Shown here: piece by piece, positions 17,713 through 26,995 of the stretch
Layout: each line of letters begins with the position of its first letter
Position numbering within the stretch: position 1 is the first letter of the stretch
Assembly: GCA_029251465.1 (NCBI GenBank)
Contig: JAQXDI010000055.1
Span: 1 to 64,000 of the forward strand
Length of the DNA stretch: 64,000 nt
Direction: 5' to 3'
Source: Ascidiaceihabitans sp.
GTDB lineage: Bacteria > Pseudomonadota > Alphaproteobacteria > Rhodobacterales > Rhodobacteraceae
Program-made: the position numbers and the translations under genes
The notes under the pieces: generated by a model
What the model was told of the DNA's origin: nothing
What the model saw: the letters and a program-made list of their open reading frames with translations, nothing else
Databases searched by the model: none

Positions 17713-18597
17713 ATGATCGCGCCGCGCCGTTTTCTGCCGTCGACGTCCGCCCTGATCGCGTTCGAAGCGGCCGCGCGTTTGGGCACGGCCACGGCTGCAG
17801 GGGCCGAATTGTCGCTGAGCCAAAGCGCCATCAGTCGCCAGATCAAAACCCTTGAAGAACAGTTGGACGTGCAGTTGATGCGCCGCGAGGGGCGTCTGCT
17901 GTATCTAACGCCCGTTGGCAAAGACTACGCCGACAAGGTCCGCACGATCCTGTCGCAACTGGCCTCGGCCTCTGTGCATGCCCGCGCCAACCCCGAAGGC
18001 GGCACGCTGAACCTCGCTATTCTGCCCGCTTTTGGCATGCATTGGCTGGCACCGCGCCTGTCCGATTTTGCGGCAACCCATCCCGAGATTACAGTGAACC
18101 TGTCGACCCGTCTGTCGCCTTTTGATTTCCGCACAACTCGGTTCGATGCGGCGATCCATTTTGGACGCACAGACTGGGTTGGGGCCTTTCACATGGCATT
18201 GATGTCAGAAACCGTTGTACCTGTGTGTGCCCCCGAAATGTTGCCGGAACCTGCACAGAACGCAAAAGACATTCTCGATCATCCGCTTTTGCATCTGGAC
18301 ACACGTCCGCGCGGTTGGGCGCGTTGGTTCAAGGACCACGGTGTGACACAAGACGTGCCTCCGGGGATGATTTTTGACCAGTTTTCGACCATGGCCCAAG
18401 CGGCGATGCACGGTCTGGGTGTCGCCTTGTTGCCGACATTTGTCGCAGAGCCTTATCTGAACAACCGCCAGCTTGCCCGTGCGGCACGCCACACCAACGA
18501 CAGCATCGGCACCTATTATCTGGTCTGGCCCCAAGATCGTACCGAAGGTGCCCCCCTCAAGGCATTTCGCAGCTGGCTTGGTACGCAAACCGGTTAA
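17713..18597 (+). CDS. GcvA-type LysR-family regulator, probable regulator of gcdH
   Basis: A 294-residue LysR regulator. The HTH covers about 6-64 (PSTSALIAFEAAARLG, AELSLSQSAISRQIKTLEEQL) and the effector domain follows. The effector domain has LSTRLSPFDFRTTRFDAAIHFG, a GcvA-subfamily pattern. The ATG at 17713 is preferred over 17692 because GAGGAAAA lies upstream of it. It is divergent from gcdH with about 100 bp between the starts, so it likely controls glutaryl-CoA degradation. Target and ligand are inferred from position only. Confidence 0.88.
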   Translation: MIAPRRFLPSTSALIAFEAAARLGTATAAGAELSLSQSAISRQIKTLEEQLDVQLMRREGRLLYLTPVGKDYADKVRTILSQLASASVHARANPEGGTLNLAILPAFGMHWLAPRLSDFAATHPEITVNLSTRLSPFDFRTTRFDAAIHFGRTDWVGAFHMALMSETVVPVCAPEMLPEPAQNAKDILDHPLLHLDTRPRGWARWFKDHGVTQDVPPGMIFDQFSTMAQAAMHGLGVALLPTFVAEPYLNNRQLARAARHTNDSIGTYYLVWPQDRTEGAPLKAFRSWLGTQTG

Positions 18598-18700
18598 TTG
18601 CCCAGCCTGCGTCGCAACACCGCCGCATTTGCGCCCAAATCCCAAAGTATCGCCAATCCAATGTTTAACGGGTGGGGCCGAGACACACAGGAGCAATGAA

Positions 18701-19048
18701 ATGCTGCGCAAGACTACACTTATGGCCGCTTTAGCGGTTTCTTTCCTTTCGACACCCGGCAATGCGGCGGAACACATTATTTTGATTTTGCCTGACGCAT
18801 ATTTTCCGGACACATCCTATGTGACCGCTGGCGATACTTTGCGGTTTGTAAATGAAACCGAAGGGTCGATCACTGTCATCTCCGAAGATGGCGGATGGAG
18901 CACGGGCAATCTGGCCGTCTTCGAAGAAGCCAGCGTCGGCGTGTCCCAAGACATGACCCGCTCCTTCTACCACGAAGGTGTCGTTGACGAAAATGGCGAT
19001 CCTGTGGTGACCGGTATTCTGAAGTTTGGATCCGCACCTTTGAAGTAA
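18701..19048 (+). CDS. Small exported protein of unknown function, cupredoxin-like in outline
   Basis: A 115-residue protein with a signal peptide (residues 1-23, cleaved near GNAA) and a strong AGGAG ribosome binding site. The mature part is beta-rich: EHIILILPDAYFP, then AGDTLRFVNETEGSITVISEDGGW. The phrase 'AGDTLRFVNE' recalls plastocyanin-like domains, but no Cys or Met copper ligand is present and only two His occur. It may therefore be a copper-free relative. It stands alone between gcvA-type lysR and the SRAP gene and ends at a clear terminator. Confidence 0.75.
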   Translation: MLRKTTLMAALAVSFLSTPGNAAEHIILILPDAYFPDTSYVTAGDTLRFVNETEGSITVISEDGGWSTGNLAVFEEASVGVSQDMTRSFYHEGVVDENGDPVVTGILKFGSAPLK

Positions 19049-19078
19049 GTGTTCGCGCGGCGCGTTCACGACAGATTT

Positions 19079-19110
19079 GCCACCCAGACTGTTTAGTTTG
19101 GGTGGCTTTT
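19079..19110 (+). terminator. Rho-independent terminator after the small exported protein gene
   Basis: GCCACCCA (19079-19086) pairs with TGGGTGGC (19099-19106), followed by TTTT. It separates the gene from the convergent SRAP gene. Confidence 0.8.
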
Positions 19111-19115
19111 CCGGT

Positions 19116-19790
19116 TCATTCGCGAGGCTCGATCATCGGCGTAATCAGTTCTGCGCCACTGGCCCGATTTGAATTCACCGCGCGGTCCACACGGTGCCAT
19201 TGCAGGGTGTTCTCAGAGGCGGCCCTCATCAAAGGTGCTGCGCCTTTGCCTTGTTCACCCAACCACAATCCGACCTGATCAGGTTCCAAAATCACCGGCA
19301 TCCGGTGGTGGATGGCTGACATGGCCGCATTGGCCCCCGTCGTCACACACGCGCAAGTGCGCAGTGCATCGTCGCCTGCATCCCAATCCTGCCAAATCGA
19401 CGCAAAAATCAACGGCGCACCGTCTTGACGCGTGATGTACCAAGGATAGCGCGTCCCTTCGCTGTCTTTTGTCCACTCGTAGAATCCGCTGGCGATCATC
19501 ACGCAACGGCGTTCACGACACGCATGGCGAAAGGCCGGTTTTTCGGCAATCGTTTCAGAACGCGCATTGATCAGCAGCGGCCCATCGTTCGGCTTTTTGT
19601 ACCAACTGGGGATAAACCCCCACCGCATCGCACCAAGACGACGCACACCGTCTTGCGAGGTCACAACATGCACTTGTGTCGTCGGGCAAACGTTATAATT
19701 CGGAATCTCCGGCAAATCATTGCCCGGTTGCGCGGCAAACAGTTGCGCCATTGCGTCGTTGGGCAAGGTGATGGCAAAACGTCCGCACAT
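19116..19790 (-). CDS. SOS response-associated peptidase (SRAP/HMCES/YedK family)
   Basis: A 224-residue SRAP protein. Cys2 in MCGRFA is the catalytic residue that forms a thiazolidine crosslink with abasic sites in single-stranded DNA after removal of the initiator Met. NARSETIAEKPAF, the catalytic Glu in ASGFYEWTK near residue 105, and His in HHRMPVIL are present. The family shields abasic sites during replication. It stands alone and converges with the exported protein gene. Confidence 0.93.
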   Translation of the reverse strand: MCGRFAITLPNDAMAQLFAAQPGNDLPEIPNYNVCPTTQVHVVTSQDGVRRLGAMRWGFIPSWYKKPNDGPLLINARSETIAEKPAFRHACRERRCVMIASGFYEWTKDSEGTRYPWYITRQDGAPLIFASIWQDWDAGDDALRTCACVTTGANAAMSAIHHRMPVILEPDQVGLWLGEQGKGAAPLMRAASENTLQWHRVDRAVNSNRASGAELITPMIEPRE

Positions 19791-19845
19791 GGGTCAATCA
19801 ATCCCTGATGCGCACGCAGCGCAAAGCCCGCAAATTGTGCAGAAT

Positions 19846-20370
19846 TTACGGGTCATTTGGTCGGGCATATTCAAACACGTGTTCTGTTCGACCAACGATT
19901 TCGACATCAGGACCCAATGTCGTAACAAATGGCCAGCCCAAACGTATCAAAAGCGCCTGCGCGCCGGTATTGCGTTCATCTGTAATCGCGATGATTTTGG
20001 CGGCGCGTGATTGGGCAAACACCCAATCCACAATCAGCCCAACCGCCTCAAAGCCTTGCGATTTACCCTGTGCGGCGCGCGCCATTGTGATGCCCAGCTC
20101 GGCTTCGCTTTGATCTTGGGCGATGTGCACCCCAACGTCGCCGATCAAATTGTCACTCACCGCATCTGCAATCCCGATTTGGCACCACCCGCCGATCTTG
20201 GGCAAATCTATTTGCTGCATTGCGGCCAGAAAATTGCACGCTTCAGCGTCATCCATAGGGGTCCACCCTTGATAGCGGGCGACGTCCGGATCAGCGCGAT
20301 ACGTTTGGAAAGGCACCAAATCAGCAGGGCGCAATCGTCGTAAGTTAACCTTTTCACCAAGTGCCAGCAT
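19846..20370 (-). CDS. GNAT-family N-acetyltransferase
   Basis: A 174-residue GNAT protein of the RimJ/RimL-like subgroup: LGEKVNLRRLRPADLVPFQTYRADPDVARYQGW at the N-terminus in two parts, then ELGITMARAAQGKSQGFEA with the acetyl-CoA loop, and TDERNTGAQALLIRLGW. The start at 20370 has AGGGGGG upstream; an in-frame upstream extension to 20439 runs through the terminator of the neighbouring gene and is rejected. The substrate is unknown. Confidence 0.85.
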   Translation of the reverse strand: MLALGEKVNLRRLRPADLVPFQTYRADPDVARYQGWTPMDDAEACNFLAAMQQIDLPKIGGWCQIGIADAVSDNLIGDVGVHIAQDQSEAELGITMARAAQGKSQGFEAVGLIVDWVFAQSRAAKIIAITDERNTGAQALLIRLGWPFVTTLGPDVEIVGRTEHVFEYARPNDP

Positions 20371-20396
20371 GATCAGCCCCCCTGCCCTCACATAAA

Positions 20397-20430
20397 CAAA
20401 AAACGCCCCGCCTGTCACCAAGCGGAGCGT
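20397..20430 (-). terminator. Rho-independent terminator after the 5'-nucleotidase gene
   Basis: On the minus strand ACGCTCCGC pairs with GCGGGGCGT (one mismatch pair) around a 10-nt loop, followed by TTTTTT. It ends the 5'-nucleotidase transcript and precedes the GNAT start. Confidence 0.8.
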
Positions 20431-20452
20431 CAATTTCACAATGCTTGTGGCG

Positions 20453-22004
20453 TTATTTCACTGTGATACGGCCATCCGTGAACGGACCTTTGGCGGCCAG
20501 AAATTCAGCCGTGACGTCAGCCAGATCTGGACCAAAGTCATAGGCGTTTGCAGCGCCTTTGAACATTTTGTAGCCGTCGCCGCCGTTGCGCACATAGTTG
20601 TTGGACACGACGCCGTAGACCTTGGCCATATCAATCGGGGCACCGCCCACCATGACATCGCTGATGCGCGCACCAGCTGCGGCCGCCGGGTCAATCGCGT
20701 AGGTCATGCCAGCAACTTGCGGGAAACGACCTGCGCCCTCTTCCAGTTGGCTCACGCCATTTTCCAATGCCGCCACCAGAGTTTTACCGTCAACTTGGAA
20801 CGTGCTGAGGGTATTCTGGAACGGTAGAACCGTCAGAACGTTGCCCGTGGTGATGGGTCCTGCATCAATCGACGCACGAATACCGCCACCGTTTTGGATC
20901 GCAATTTCAATACCTTGGTCCTTTACGCGGTCCAACATTGCATCCGCAATCAACGATCCCATGGAACATTCCATTGCGCGGCAAACAGAACGATCACCAC
21001 CAATTTCAGTGGCCGCCTCTGCGACAACTTTGTTGCGGATTTCATCCAGTGGTGCCGCTGCTTCGGCGATGCGCGCAACGGTGTCGGCATCTTCGGCAAC
21101 AGAGCCGTCGATCACGATTGGCTCGCCCGTGGCGGTGACAATTTCGCCCGCGTCATTAAACGTCACGTTCAATTCGCCAAGGAATTTGCCGTAAGCGTAG
21201 GCTTGCACAATTGCGGTGTCGCCAACCATTGTCGGGTATGCACCCACGGCGCGTTCGTTGGTGTTGCTGAGCAATGAGTTCGAGTGACCGCCAACGATCA
21301 CATCAATGCCCGACACGGCGGCTGCGACCCGTTGATCAACGCTGTAGCCAGAGTGGCTCAGCACGATGATCTTGTTCACGCCTGCCGCTTCTAGTTTGGC
21401 AACTTCAGCGGCAACCGCTTCTTCTGGTGCGCTGAATGTGATGTTGTCGCCCGGTGACGCCAATTCGTCAGTGTCTTGTGGTGTCAGACCGATCAAGCCG
21501 ATCTTTTCACCGCCGCGTTCAATAACCGCAGATTTCGCAAGCTTATCCGCCAAAAGCGGTTCGCCCGAACACATCCGCGTTCGACATCAGCACAGGGAAA
21601 TTCACGGCAGACATGAAACCGGCCAAAACCTCTGGGCCATCGTCAAATTCGTGGTTGCCCACGGTCATGCCGTCGTACCCCAGCTTGTTCATCATTTCGG
21701 CGGCCAGCGCGCCTTTGTAATAAGTGTAGAACAACGTGCCTTGGAATTGATCGCCACCATCCACAAGGATCGAATTGTTCGAACGTGCACGCGCATCGGC
21801 AATCGCCGTCACCAAACGGGCGGATCCGCCAAAACATTTACCCTCGGCGTTGTCTTCTGCGCCGCAACCGGAATCATATTTGCTGATCGGTTCGAACCGC
21901 GCATGGAAATCGTTGGTGTGCAAAATTGTCAGCGTATAATCCGCCATCGCTGTGCCAGCCGTCAAAGCCAGCGCCGCCACTGTGTGTGTCAAACGCATCA
22001 ACAT
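20453..22004 (-). pseudogene. Periplasmic 5'-nucleotidase/UshA-family protein, broken by a 1-nt frameshift
   Basis: The gene is read in two frames. The 5' part (22004-21543) encodes a signal peptide, then LTILHTNDFHARFEP, GGSARLVTAI, LVDGGDQFQGTLFY and TVGNHEFDDG, the metallophosphatase motifs. The 3' part (to 20453) continues with IVLSHSGYSVDQRVA, DVIVGGHSNSLL and the C-terminal 5'-nucleotidase domain (AIQNGGGIRASIDAG, YKMFKGA). The frames join if one of two A bases at 21568-21569 is removed, giving an uninterrupted run SNADV-SGEPLLADK. The rest shows no other damage. It is either a very recent pseudogene or a sequencing error. An intact product of about 516 residues would hydrolyse extracellular nucleotides for phosphate and nucleoside uptake. 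Confidence 0.85.
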
Positions 22005-22161
22005 CGTGCGTCCCCCTGTTTTGTGAAATTATGAAATCACTGTGGCTCCGCCCCTGTTCAGAGTCAAAGCCACTTTCACCCTTTCCACTACGGCCCTAAC
22101 ATGACGCAGCGGTAACAATGCGCATCTTGACCACGCATTAGGCAAAGGGCATCACCACCGT
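22005..22161. other. 157-bp divergent intergenic region
   Basis: This holds the promoter of the 5'-nucleotidase (minus) and of the DUF952-DUF1330-pyrD operon (plus). I looked for a PhoB-like direct repeat and saw none that I would defend. Confidence 0.3.
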
Positions 22162-22500
22162 ATGATGATATTCAAGATCTTTAGGGCCTCTGAATGGGCC
22201 GAGCTGCGTAAATCCGGTGAAACCGCTGGTGCGCCGATCGATGTGGCCGATGGCTATGTGCATTTTTCAACCGCGGAACAGGCTCAAGAAACCGCCGATA
22301 AACACTTTGCAGGTCAGGACGATTTGTTCTTGTTGGGCGTCGAAACCGATCCCTTGGGGAATGACATAAAATGGGAAGTCTCGCGCGGCGACGCCTTGTT
22401 TCCGCATCTTTACCGCCACCTGAAACTAAGCGACGTGGCTTGGGCACAACCCTTGCCACTGGTGAACGGCAAACACGAATTCCCCGCAGGCCTGTTATGA
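22162..22500 (+). CDS. DUF952 family protein
   Basis: A 112-residue protein of the DUF952 family: IFKIFRASEWAELRKSG at the N-terminus, DGYVHFSTAEQAQETA near 31-46, and WEVSRGDALFPHLYRHL near 71-87. The fold is ADP-ribosyltransferase-like, but no activity has been established. It overlaps the next gene by 4 nt (ATGA). The position before pyrD is conserved in several relatives to my recollection, but I see no functional link. Confidence 0.85.
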   Translation: MMIFKIFRASEWAELRKSGETAGAPIDVADGYVHFSTAEQAQETADKHFAGQDDLFLLGVETDPLGNDIKWEVSRGDALFPHLYRHLKLSDVAWAQPLPLVNGKHEFPAGLL

Positions 22501-22931
22501 ACGACACCTACAACGACCCGACCCGCGCCCAGTTTGACGCTTTCAAAGATTTGCCGCGTGATCAGCCGATCGAAATGCTGAACCTCGTGCAGTTTCGTGA
22601 TCTTGCTGAGTATCCCGACGATCATGTCCACGCAGGCAAGGGTTTGCCCGGGGCGCAGGCATATAAAAATTACGGCGCAGAGACGGGCCCTATCCTTGAA
22701 AAAGTTGGCGGTACGATCATTTGGCGCGGGTCCTTTGAAACCACGTTGATCGGCCCGGCGGACGAAAAATGGGATGCCTGTTTCATTGTGCGCTACCCGA
22801 ATTCCGGTGCATTTCTTGCGATGGTCACCGACCCTGAATATCAAAAAGCGGTTGTGCATCGCCAAGCCGCAGTTCTGACCTCGCGGCTGATCCGCCACGC
22901 CAGCACCACCGAAGGGGCGAAATTCGGATGA
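22497..22931 (+). CDS. DUF1330 family protein
   Basis: A 144-residue dimeric alpha/beta-barrel protein of the DUF1330 family. Conserved regions are [14 protein letters not shown] near 22-35 and [25 protein letters not shown] in two parts near 98-122, followed by [14 protein letters not shown]. The ATG overlaps the DUF952 stop, and its own stop overlaps the pyrD ATG. The function is unknown. Ferredoxin-like folds of this kind include small monooxygenases and stress-response proteins. Confidence 0.82.
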   Translation: MNDTYNDPTRAQFDAFKDLPRDQPIEMLNLVQFRDLAEYPDDHVHAGKGLPGAQAYKNYGAETGPILEKVGGTIIWRGSFETTLIGPADEKWDACFIVRYPNSGAFLAMVTDPEYQKAVVHRQAAVLTSRLIRHASTTEGAKFG

Positions 22932-23971
22932 TGCGGACGCTCGAACAGCTTGGCCTCAAGGCGCTGCTAAAAATCGATCCCGAAGCGGCACATGGCCATG
23001 CTATTCGCGCCTTGAAAATGGGGTTCGGTTCAGCCCCCGGGCCAGTGACATCGACGCGTTTGCAGACCTCGATCGCCGGTCTTTCTCTGCCAAATCCGAT
23101 CGGCTTGGCCGCAGGTTTCGACAAGAACGCCGAAACGATTGCACCCCTGTCGCGCGCGGGTTTCGGGTTTATCGAAGTTGGGGCCGCAACACCTATCGCC
23201 CAGCCGGGTAACCCTAAACCGCGCCTGTTTCGATTGTCCGAAGATCGCGCCGCAATCAACCGCTTTGGCTTTAACAACCAAGGGGCGGACGCCATCGCGA
23301 AACGATTGCAGGCCCGACGCGCGGGCATTCCCGTTGGACTAAATCTGGGCGCAAACAAGACCAGTACAAACAAGGCGGACGATTTCGCCACCGTGATGAA
23401 GATTTGCGGCCCGCATGTGGATTTTGCGACAGTCAACGTGTCCTCCCCCAACACCGAAAAACTGCGCGATTTGCAGGGGCCAATGGCGCTCGCGGCGTTG
23501 CTGGACGGCGTCATGCAGGTCCGAGGTCAAACGCCGGTGTTTCTGAAAATCGCCCCTGATTTAACGGATCAAGACCTTGCCGACATCGCCAAAGTCGCCA
23601 ATGACGCACGCGTTTCTGCGATCATCACAACCAACACAACGCTTGACCGTGATGGCCTGCAAAGCACCCATAAAAACGAAGCTGGCGGGCTGTCCGGCCA
23701 ACCGCTGTTTGAAAAATCCACCCGCATTTTGGCGAAGATGAGCCAGCTGACCGACATCCCTCTGATCGGAGTCGGCGGCGTCAGTAACGCGGAACAGGCC
23801 TATGCAAAAATTCGCGCCGGCGCATCGGCGGTACAACTATACACCGCACTTGTTTACGGTGGCCTGTCGCTTGCCGCCCAGATAGCACGCGATCTTGATG
23901 CATTGCTCGAGAAAGACGGATTTGCGTCGGTAAAGGACGCTGTTGGAACTGACGTGCAACGCTGGCTTTAG
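22928..23971 (+). CDS. pyrD: Dihydroorotate dehydrogenase (quinone), class 2
   Basis: A 347-residue flavoprotein that oxidises dihydroorotate to orotate in pyrimidine synthesis, passing electrons to quinone at the inner membrane. The N-terminal membrane helix region ([25 protein letters not shown] in two parts) marks class 2. Further motifs are [58 protein letters not shown] with the catalytic Ser, and [22 protein letters not shown]. It is last in a coupled three-gene operon and converges with the MATE gene (4-nt overlap). Confidence 0.95.
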   Translation: MMRTLEQLGLKALLKIDPEAAHGHAIRALKMGFGSAPGPVTSTRLQTSIAGLSLPNPIGLAAGFDKNAETIAPLSRAGFGFIEVGAATPIAQPGNPKPRLFRLSEDRAAINRFGFNNQGADAIAKRLQARRAGIPVGLNLGANKTSTNKADDFATVMKICGPHVDFATVNVSSPNTEKLRDLQGPMALAALLDGVMQVRGQTPVFLKIAPDLTDQDLADIAKVANDARVSAIITTNTTLDRDGLQSTHKNEAGGLSGQPLFEKSTRILAKMSQLTDIPLIGVGGVSNAEQAYAKIRAGASAVQLYTALVYGGLSLAAQIARDLDALLEKDGFASVKDAVGTDVQRWL

Positions 23972-25293
23972 GCTTTGTCTGCGGCGGCTTCTAATGCCGG
24001 GTACCGCAGGCCTAAAGTGATGCCACGCGCGATGAACGAGATCAGTATTGCCATCCATAGTCCATGATTCCCAAACATTGGCAGCAAGGCCCAAACAGCG
24101 GCCCAATAGATCACAAAACTGACGATCATCATGTTGCGCATGTCGCGCCCTTGGGTTGCGCCGATGAAAATTCCATCAAGCATCCACGCGGCCCATCCGA
24201 CCAGTGGCGCGGCAACCATCCACGGCAAATACAGGCGCGCTTCGGCTTGTACCTCGGGTGATTTGGTCATCACGTCGATGATCCAAGGCCCAAAGATCGC
24301 AAAACCCAACGCCGTGGTGACGCAAATCACCAGCCCCCAGCCCGAGGTCAAAATCGCCGAGCGGCGCACCCGCGCGCGGTCGCTGCGCCCCATGGCCCGT
24401 GCGATCAGCGTCTCGGCCGAAAATGCAAAACCGTCCATCGCGTAGGCCGTGATGTACATGAATTGCACCAGCACTTCGTTCGCGGCCAAGGTCACATCGC
24501 CAAAGCCCGCGCCCAAGAACACAAACGACGAAAAGATCGTCATCAACAAGGCAGAGCGGATCAGAATATCCGTGTTCAACAACGCCATGCGGATCAGTTT
24601 GGCCCGATCAAAGACCCGCACCCAATTGCGCCACTCGGGATGTTTGAACGCATCCCGGCACAGGTACAGCGCGAGTGCTGCGCCCAAAAGCTCTGCGATC
24701 ACGGTGGCAATCGCGACACCCTCGACGCCCCAACCCAGGCCCAGAACAAACCACAGATCCAGCAAGATATTCGCGCCATTCATCACTAGTTGGACCCAAA
24801 AGACGCCTGTCGTGCGTTCCATCGCAACCAACCAGCCGGTCAGCGCATAGATCGCGATTGCAGCAGGCGCAGTCCAAATACGGATTGCCAGATAGGTGCG
24901 CGCGAGCGCCTCAACCTCGTCCGAGGCAGGCGACAAGGCAAATGCGGCCATAAAGATCAGCGGTTGCAATACGATCAGCGCGACACCTGCGACGCCGCCG
25001 ATGATCAAGGCGCGTGTGAGGATCGTCGACACTTCGGCGGTGTCGCCCGCCCCTGCCGCCTGCCCAACCAAACCGACGGTGCCCATGCGCAGAAAACCGA
25101 AAATCCAGTAGACTGTCGTCAGGATGATCGCGCCCATTGCCACAGCACCGATGGGCGCTGCCTCGCCCAATTGCCCAACAACGCCAACGTCGACCGCGCC
25201 CAAGATAGGCACGGTTGCATTGGACAAGACGATGGGCAGCGCGATTTTCAGCACGCGCCGGTGGGTCAAAGGTTGTGGGGTTTCACTGTTCAT
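23968..25293 (-). CDS. MATE-family efflux transporter (DinF-like)
   Basis: A 441-residue integral membrane protein with about 12 hydrophobic segments in two repeats. The N-terminus [31 protein letters not shown] is typical of MATE pumps, and GMTxxAAAQGxG-type loops appear as [11 protein letters not shown] and [16 protein letters not shown] proteins export cationic compounds using Na+ or H+ gradients; the DinF branch is common in alphaproteobacteria. Its start overlaps the upstream thioesterase gene, forming a three-gene operon. The substrate is unknown. Confidence 0.9.
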   Translation of the reverse strand: MNSETPQPLTHRRVLKIALPIVLSNATVPILGAVDVGVVGQLGEAAPIGAVAMGAIILTTVYWIFGFLRMGTVGLVGQAAGAGDTAEVSTILTRALIIGGVAGVALIVLQPLIFMAAFALSPASDEVEALARTYLAIRIWTAPAAIAIYALTGWLVAMERTTGVFWVQLVMNGANILLDLWFVLGLGWGVEGVAIATVIAELLGAALALYLCRDAFKHPEWRNWVRVFDRAKLIRMALLNTDILIRSALLMTIFSSFVFLGAGFGDVTLAANEVLVQFMYITAYAMDGFAFSAETLIARAMGRSDRARVRRSAILTSGWGLVICVTTALGFAIFGPWIIDVMTKSPEVQAEARLYLPWMVAAPLVGWAAWMLDGIFIGATQGRDMRNMMIVSFVIYWAAVWALLPMFGNHGLWMAILISFIARGITLGLRYPALEAAADKA

Positions 25294-25792
25294 CAGGGCG
25301 ACGTTGCTGCGGCATCAGAAAGTGACCCGTGGCTTGCGCGAACAGTTTCGAGCGATTGTCCTGCCAGCCCTCGACGTGCACAGAGGCATAGCGGCGACCA
25401 GCGCGCGTGATCCGCGCCCGCGCATACGCATCGCGCGGTAGACCAGAGCGCAGGTAATCGACGGTAAAATCAATCGTCTTGGGCAACCGCATCTGGGGCG
25501 CATCGCCCTCTGGATCACCGGCCTCCAGCGCGTCCCACTGCGACGTCCAGCTGAGCGTGATGACCGACGTGATTTCTAGAAACGCCGCCGTTACACCGCC
25601 ATGGATCGCCGGCAACAGCGGATTGCCGATCAGCTTATCTTGGAACCCGAGAACGCCAGTCAGCTCATCGCCGCGTCGATCAAAGCTGACGCCTAGATAT
25701 TGAATGTAGGGCACGCGGGCGACCAAAGCGGCCAGCGCATCATCGCGGCGTTGCTTTACGATTTGAACGGGTTCGGGGCGCGAACGGCTCAT
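25283..25792 (-). CDS. PaaI-family thioesterase, second of a tandem pair
   Basis: A 169-residue hotdog-fold protein. The helix motif PLLPAIHGGVTAAFLEITSV near residues 58-77 carries the conserved HGG, with Glu as likely catalytic residue, and IDFTVDYLRSG is the central strand. It overlaps the upstream thioesterase by ATGA and the downstream MATE gene by 11 nt. Two adjacent thioesterases of the same family may form a heteromer or serve two acyl-CoA substrates. Confidence 0.83.
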   Translation of the reverse strand: MSRSRPEPVQIVKQRRDDALAALVARVPYIQYLGVSFDRRGDELTGVLGFQDKLIGNPLLPAIHGGVTAAFLEITSVITLSWTSQWDALEAGDPEGDAPQMRLPKTIDFTVDYLRSGLPRDAYARARITRAGRRYASVHVEGWQDNRSKLFAQATGHFLMPQQRRPDEQ

Positions 25793-26235
25793 CTTGTGCC
25801 CTCGACTGTGAATGTGCCGGTGGCCATCGCGACCGGGTTTCCTGTATCTTCGTCACAGGCCGTCGCCCGCACAAACGCCACCGACCGGGTGATGTGATAA
25901 CAGGTCGCGGTGGTGCTAAGCCCTTGGCCCGGCGTCGCCGCACGCATGTAGTCGATGCGCAAATCAATGGTCGCAGTGCCGCCGGGATTTGACGGATGAC
26001 ACATCACCGCAGCCCCGCAACAGCTGTCCATCAACGCAGATACAGCCCCCCCGTGCATCACGCCGGTATCAGGGTCACCGATCAGACGTTCATCGTAAGG
26101 CATTGTGATTGTTGCAACACCGGCGTCCAGTTCGGTCAGCACCATGCCTAAATCGCGCGCATGCGGGATGGCTTCCATGAATTGGCGCGCCATCTGCGCT
26201 TGTTTGGCGGCGCGCTTTGCGGTCTCGTCAGCCAT
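25789..26235 (-). CDS. PaaI-family thioesterase, first of a tandem pair
   Basis: A 148-residue hotdog-fold protein with DTGVMHGGAVSALMDSCCGAAV near residues 60-81 (HGG helix with a catalytic-type Asp) and IDLRIDYMRAATPG as the central strand. The two thioesterases share the fold and motif layout but are clearly diverged, so any duplication is old. It is the first gene of the thioesterase-thioesterase-MATE operon and is divergent from a MerR gene about 110 bp away. Confidence 0.85.
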   Translation of the reverse strand: MADETAKRAAKQAQMARQFMEAIPHARDLGMVLTELDAGVATITMPYDERLIGDPDTGVMHGGAVSALMDSCCGAAVMCHPSNPGGTATIDLRIDYMRAATPGQGLSTTATCYHITRSVAFVRATACDEDTGNPVAMATGTFTVEGTR

Positions 26236-26346
26236 GTCACCCTCTTTGCTACCTAACGTCTATTGAGCAGTAAGCCACGAAAAGGGCAAGAGCACTGGTT
26301 GCGCTTCGTTCATGTCGCGCATAACCTGCCGTTCAGGAGCCATGCC

Positions 26347-26721
26347 ATGACCGAAGATCGTCTGTCCTTTAAGGAAATGTGTGCCGCGTTTGAGGTCACC
26401 CCGAGGACCTTACGTTATTACGAGTATATCGAATTGTTGCAGCCCGACCGTGAAGGTCGATCCCGCTTTTACGGGGCGCGCGAACGTGCGCGGATGAAAC
26501 TGATTATGCGTGGGCGTCGGTTTGGCTTTCAGCTGGAAGATATTCGCCAATGGTTGCTGATCTATGAAAACGAAGGCACCGAGGCGCAAATGCAGACGTG
26601 GATCGGCATGGCGGACGGGCAGATCACAGAACTCGCTGAACAGCGCGTCCAGCTCGAAGAGGCCTACACAGAGTTGACTGATTTGCGCGCGAATGTCGCC
26701 AAAGAGCTTGGCCTGAAATAG
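26347..26721 (+). CDS. MerR-family regulator, first of two
   Basis: A 124-residue MerR protein from the ATG at 26347 (AGGAG about 8 nt upstream). The winged HTH is seen in MCAAFEVTPRTLRYYEYIELL, then RARMKLIMRGRRFGFQLEDI, followed by a dimerisation coiled coil (about 78-118). There is no Cys-rich metal-binding loop, so it is not a metal sensor. MerR regulators of this kind control acyl-CoA and branched-chain degradation genes in proteobacteria. It lies about 280 bp upstream of a paralogue and of the beta-oxidation genes, so a role in that regulation is inferred. Confidence 0.87.
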   Translation: MTEDRLSFKEMCAAFEVTPRTLRYYEYIELLQPDREGRSRFYGARERARMKLIMRGRRFGFQLEDIRQWLLIYENEGTEAQMQTWIGMADGQITELAEQRVQLEEAYTELTDLRANVAKELGLK

Positions 26722-26797
26722 CCTACCACTGGGCCGCGCCAGCCAGCACAAAGCCCTGCATCACACCATTCAACAGGTAAACGCCGGATTCGACGCA

Positions 26798-26821
26798 AAA
26801 TACGGTTTTTTCCCCGTATTT
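26798..26821. promoter_or_regulatory. Inverted repeat after the first merR gene
   Basis: AAATACGG and CCGTATTT form a perfect 8-bp inverted repeat around TTTTTTCC. It may be the terminator of the first merR gene, though the T run is in the loop, or an operator. It shares the TACG core with the next repeats. Confidence 0.4.
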
Positions 26822-26873
26822 GCAGGGCAAACGCTTTTTTCCCTACACTTTCAGAGCTTTACGCAGTCAAACC

Positions 26874-26915
26874 CTACGTCAACTTTGAAAGTGACGTAGC
26901 GTACGACTTACGTAA
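26874..26915. promoter_or_regulatory. Cluster of TACGT half-sites, candidate MerR operator
   Basis: CTACGTCA (26874-26881) and TGACGTAG (26892-26899) form a perfect inverted repeat with a 10-bp spacer. TTACGTAA at 26908-26915 adds another palindrome with the same TACGT core. TTACGT followed 18 bp later by TATCAT could be a promoter with the long spacer common at MerR-controlled genes. It is the best candidate operator for the two MerR proteins. Confidence 0.5.
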
Positions 26916-26950
26916 ACCTAGGACTGCATTGTATCATCTCTTTTGGCTCC

Positions 26951-26977
26951 CATGTTTCTTGGTATGCGAGAAACATG
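26951..26977. promoter_or_regulatory. 9-bp inverted repeat before the second merR gene
   Basis: CATGTTTCT and AGAAACATG form a perfect inverted repeat with a 9-nt spacer, ending 18 nt upstream of the second merR start. It can fold as an mRNA hairpin in the leader or act as an operator. Confidence 0.4.
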
Positions 26978-26995
26978 AAAGCCAAGATGTGAGTG

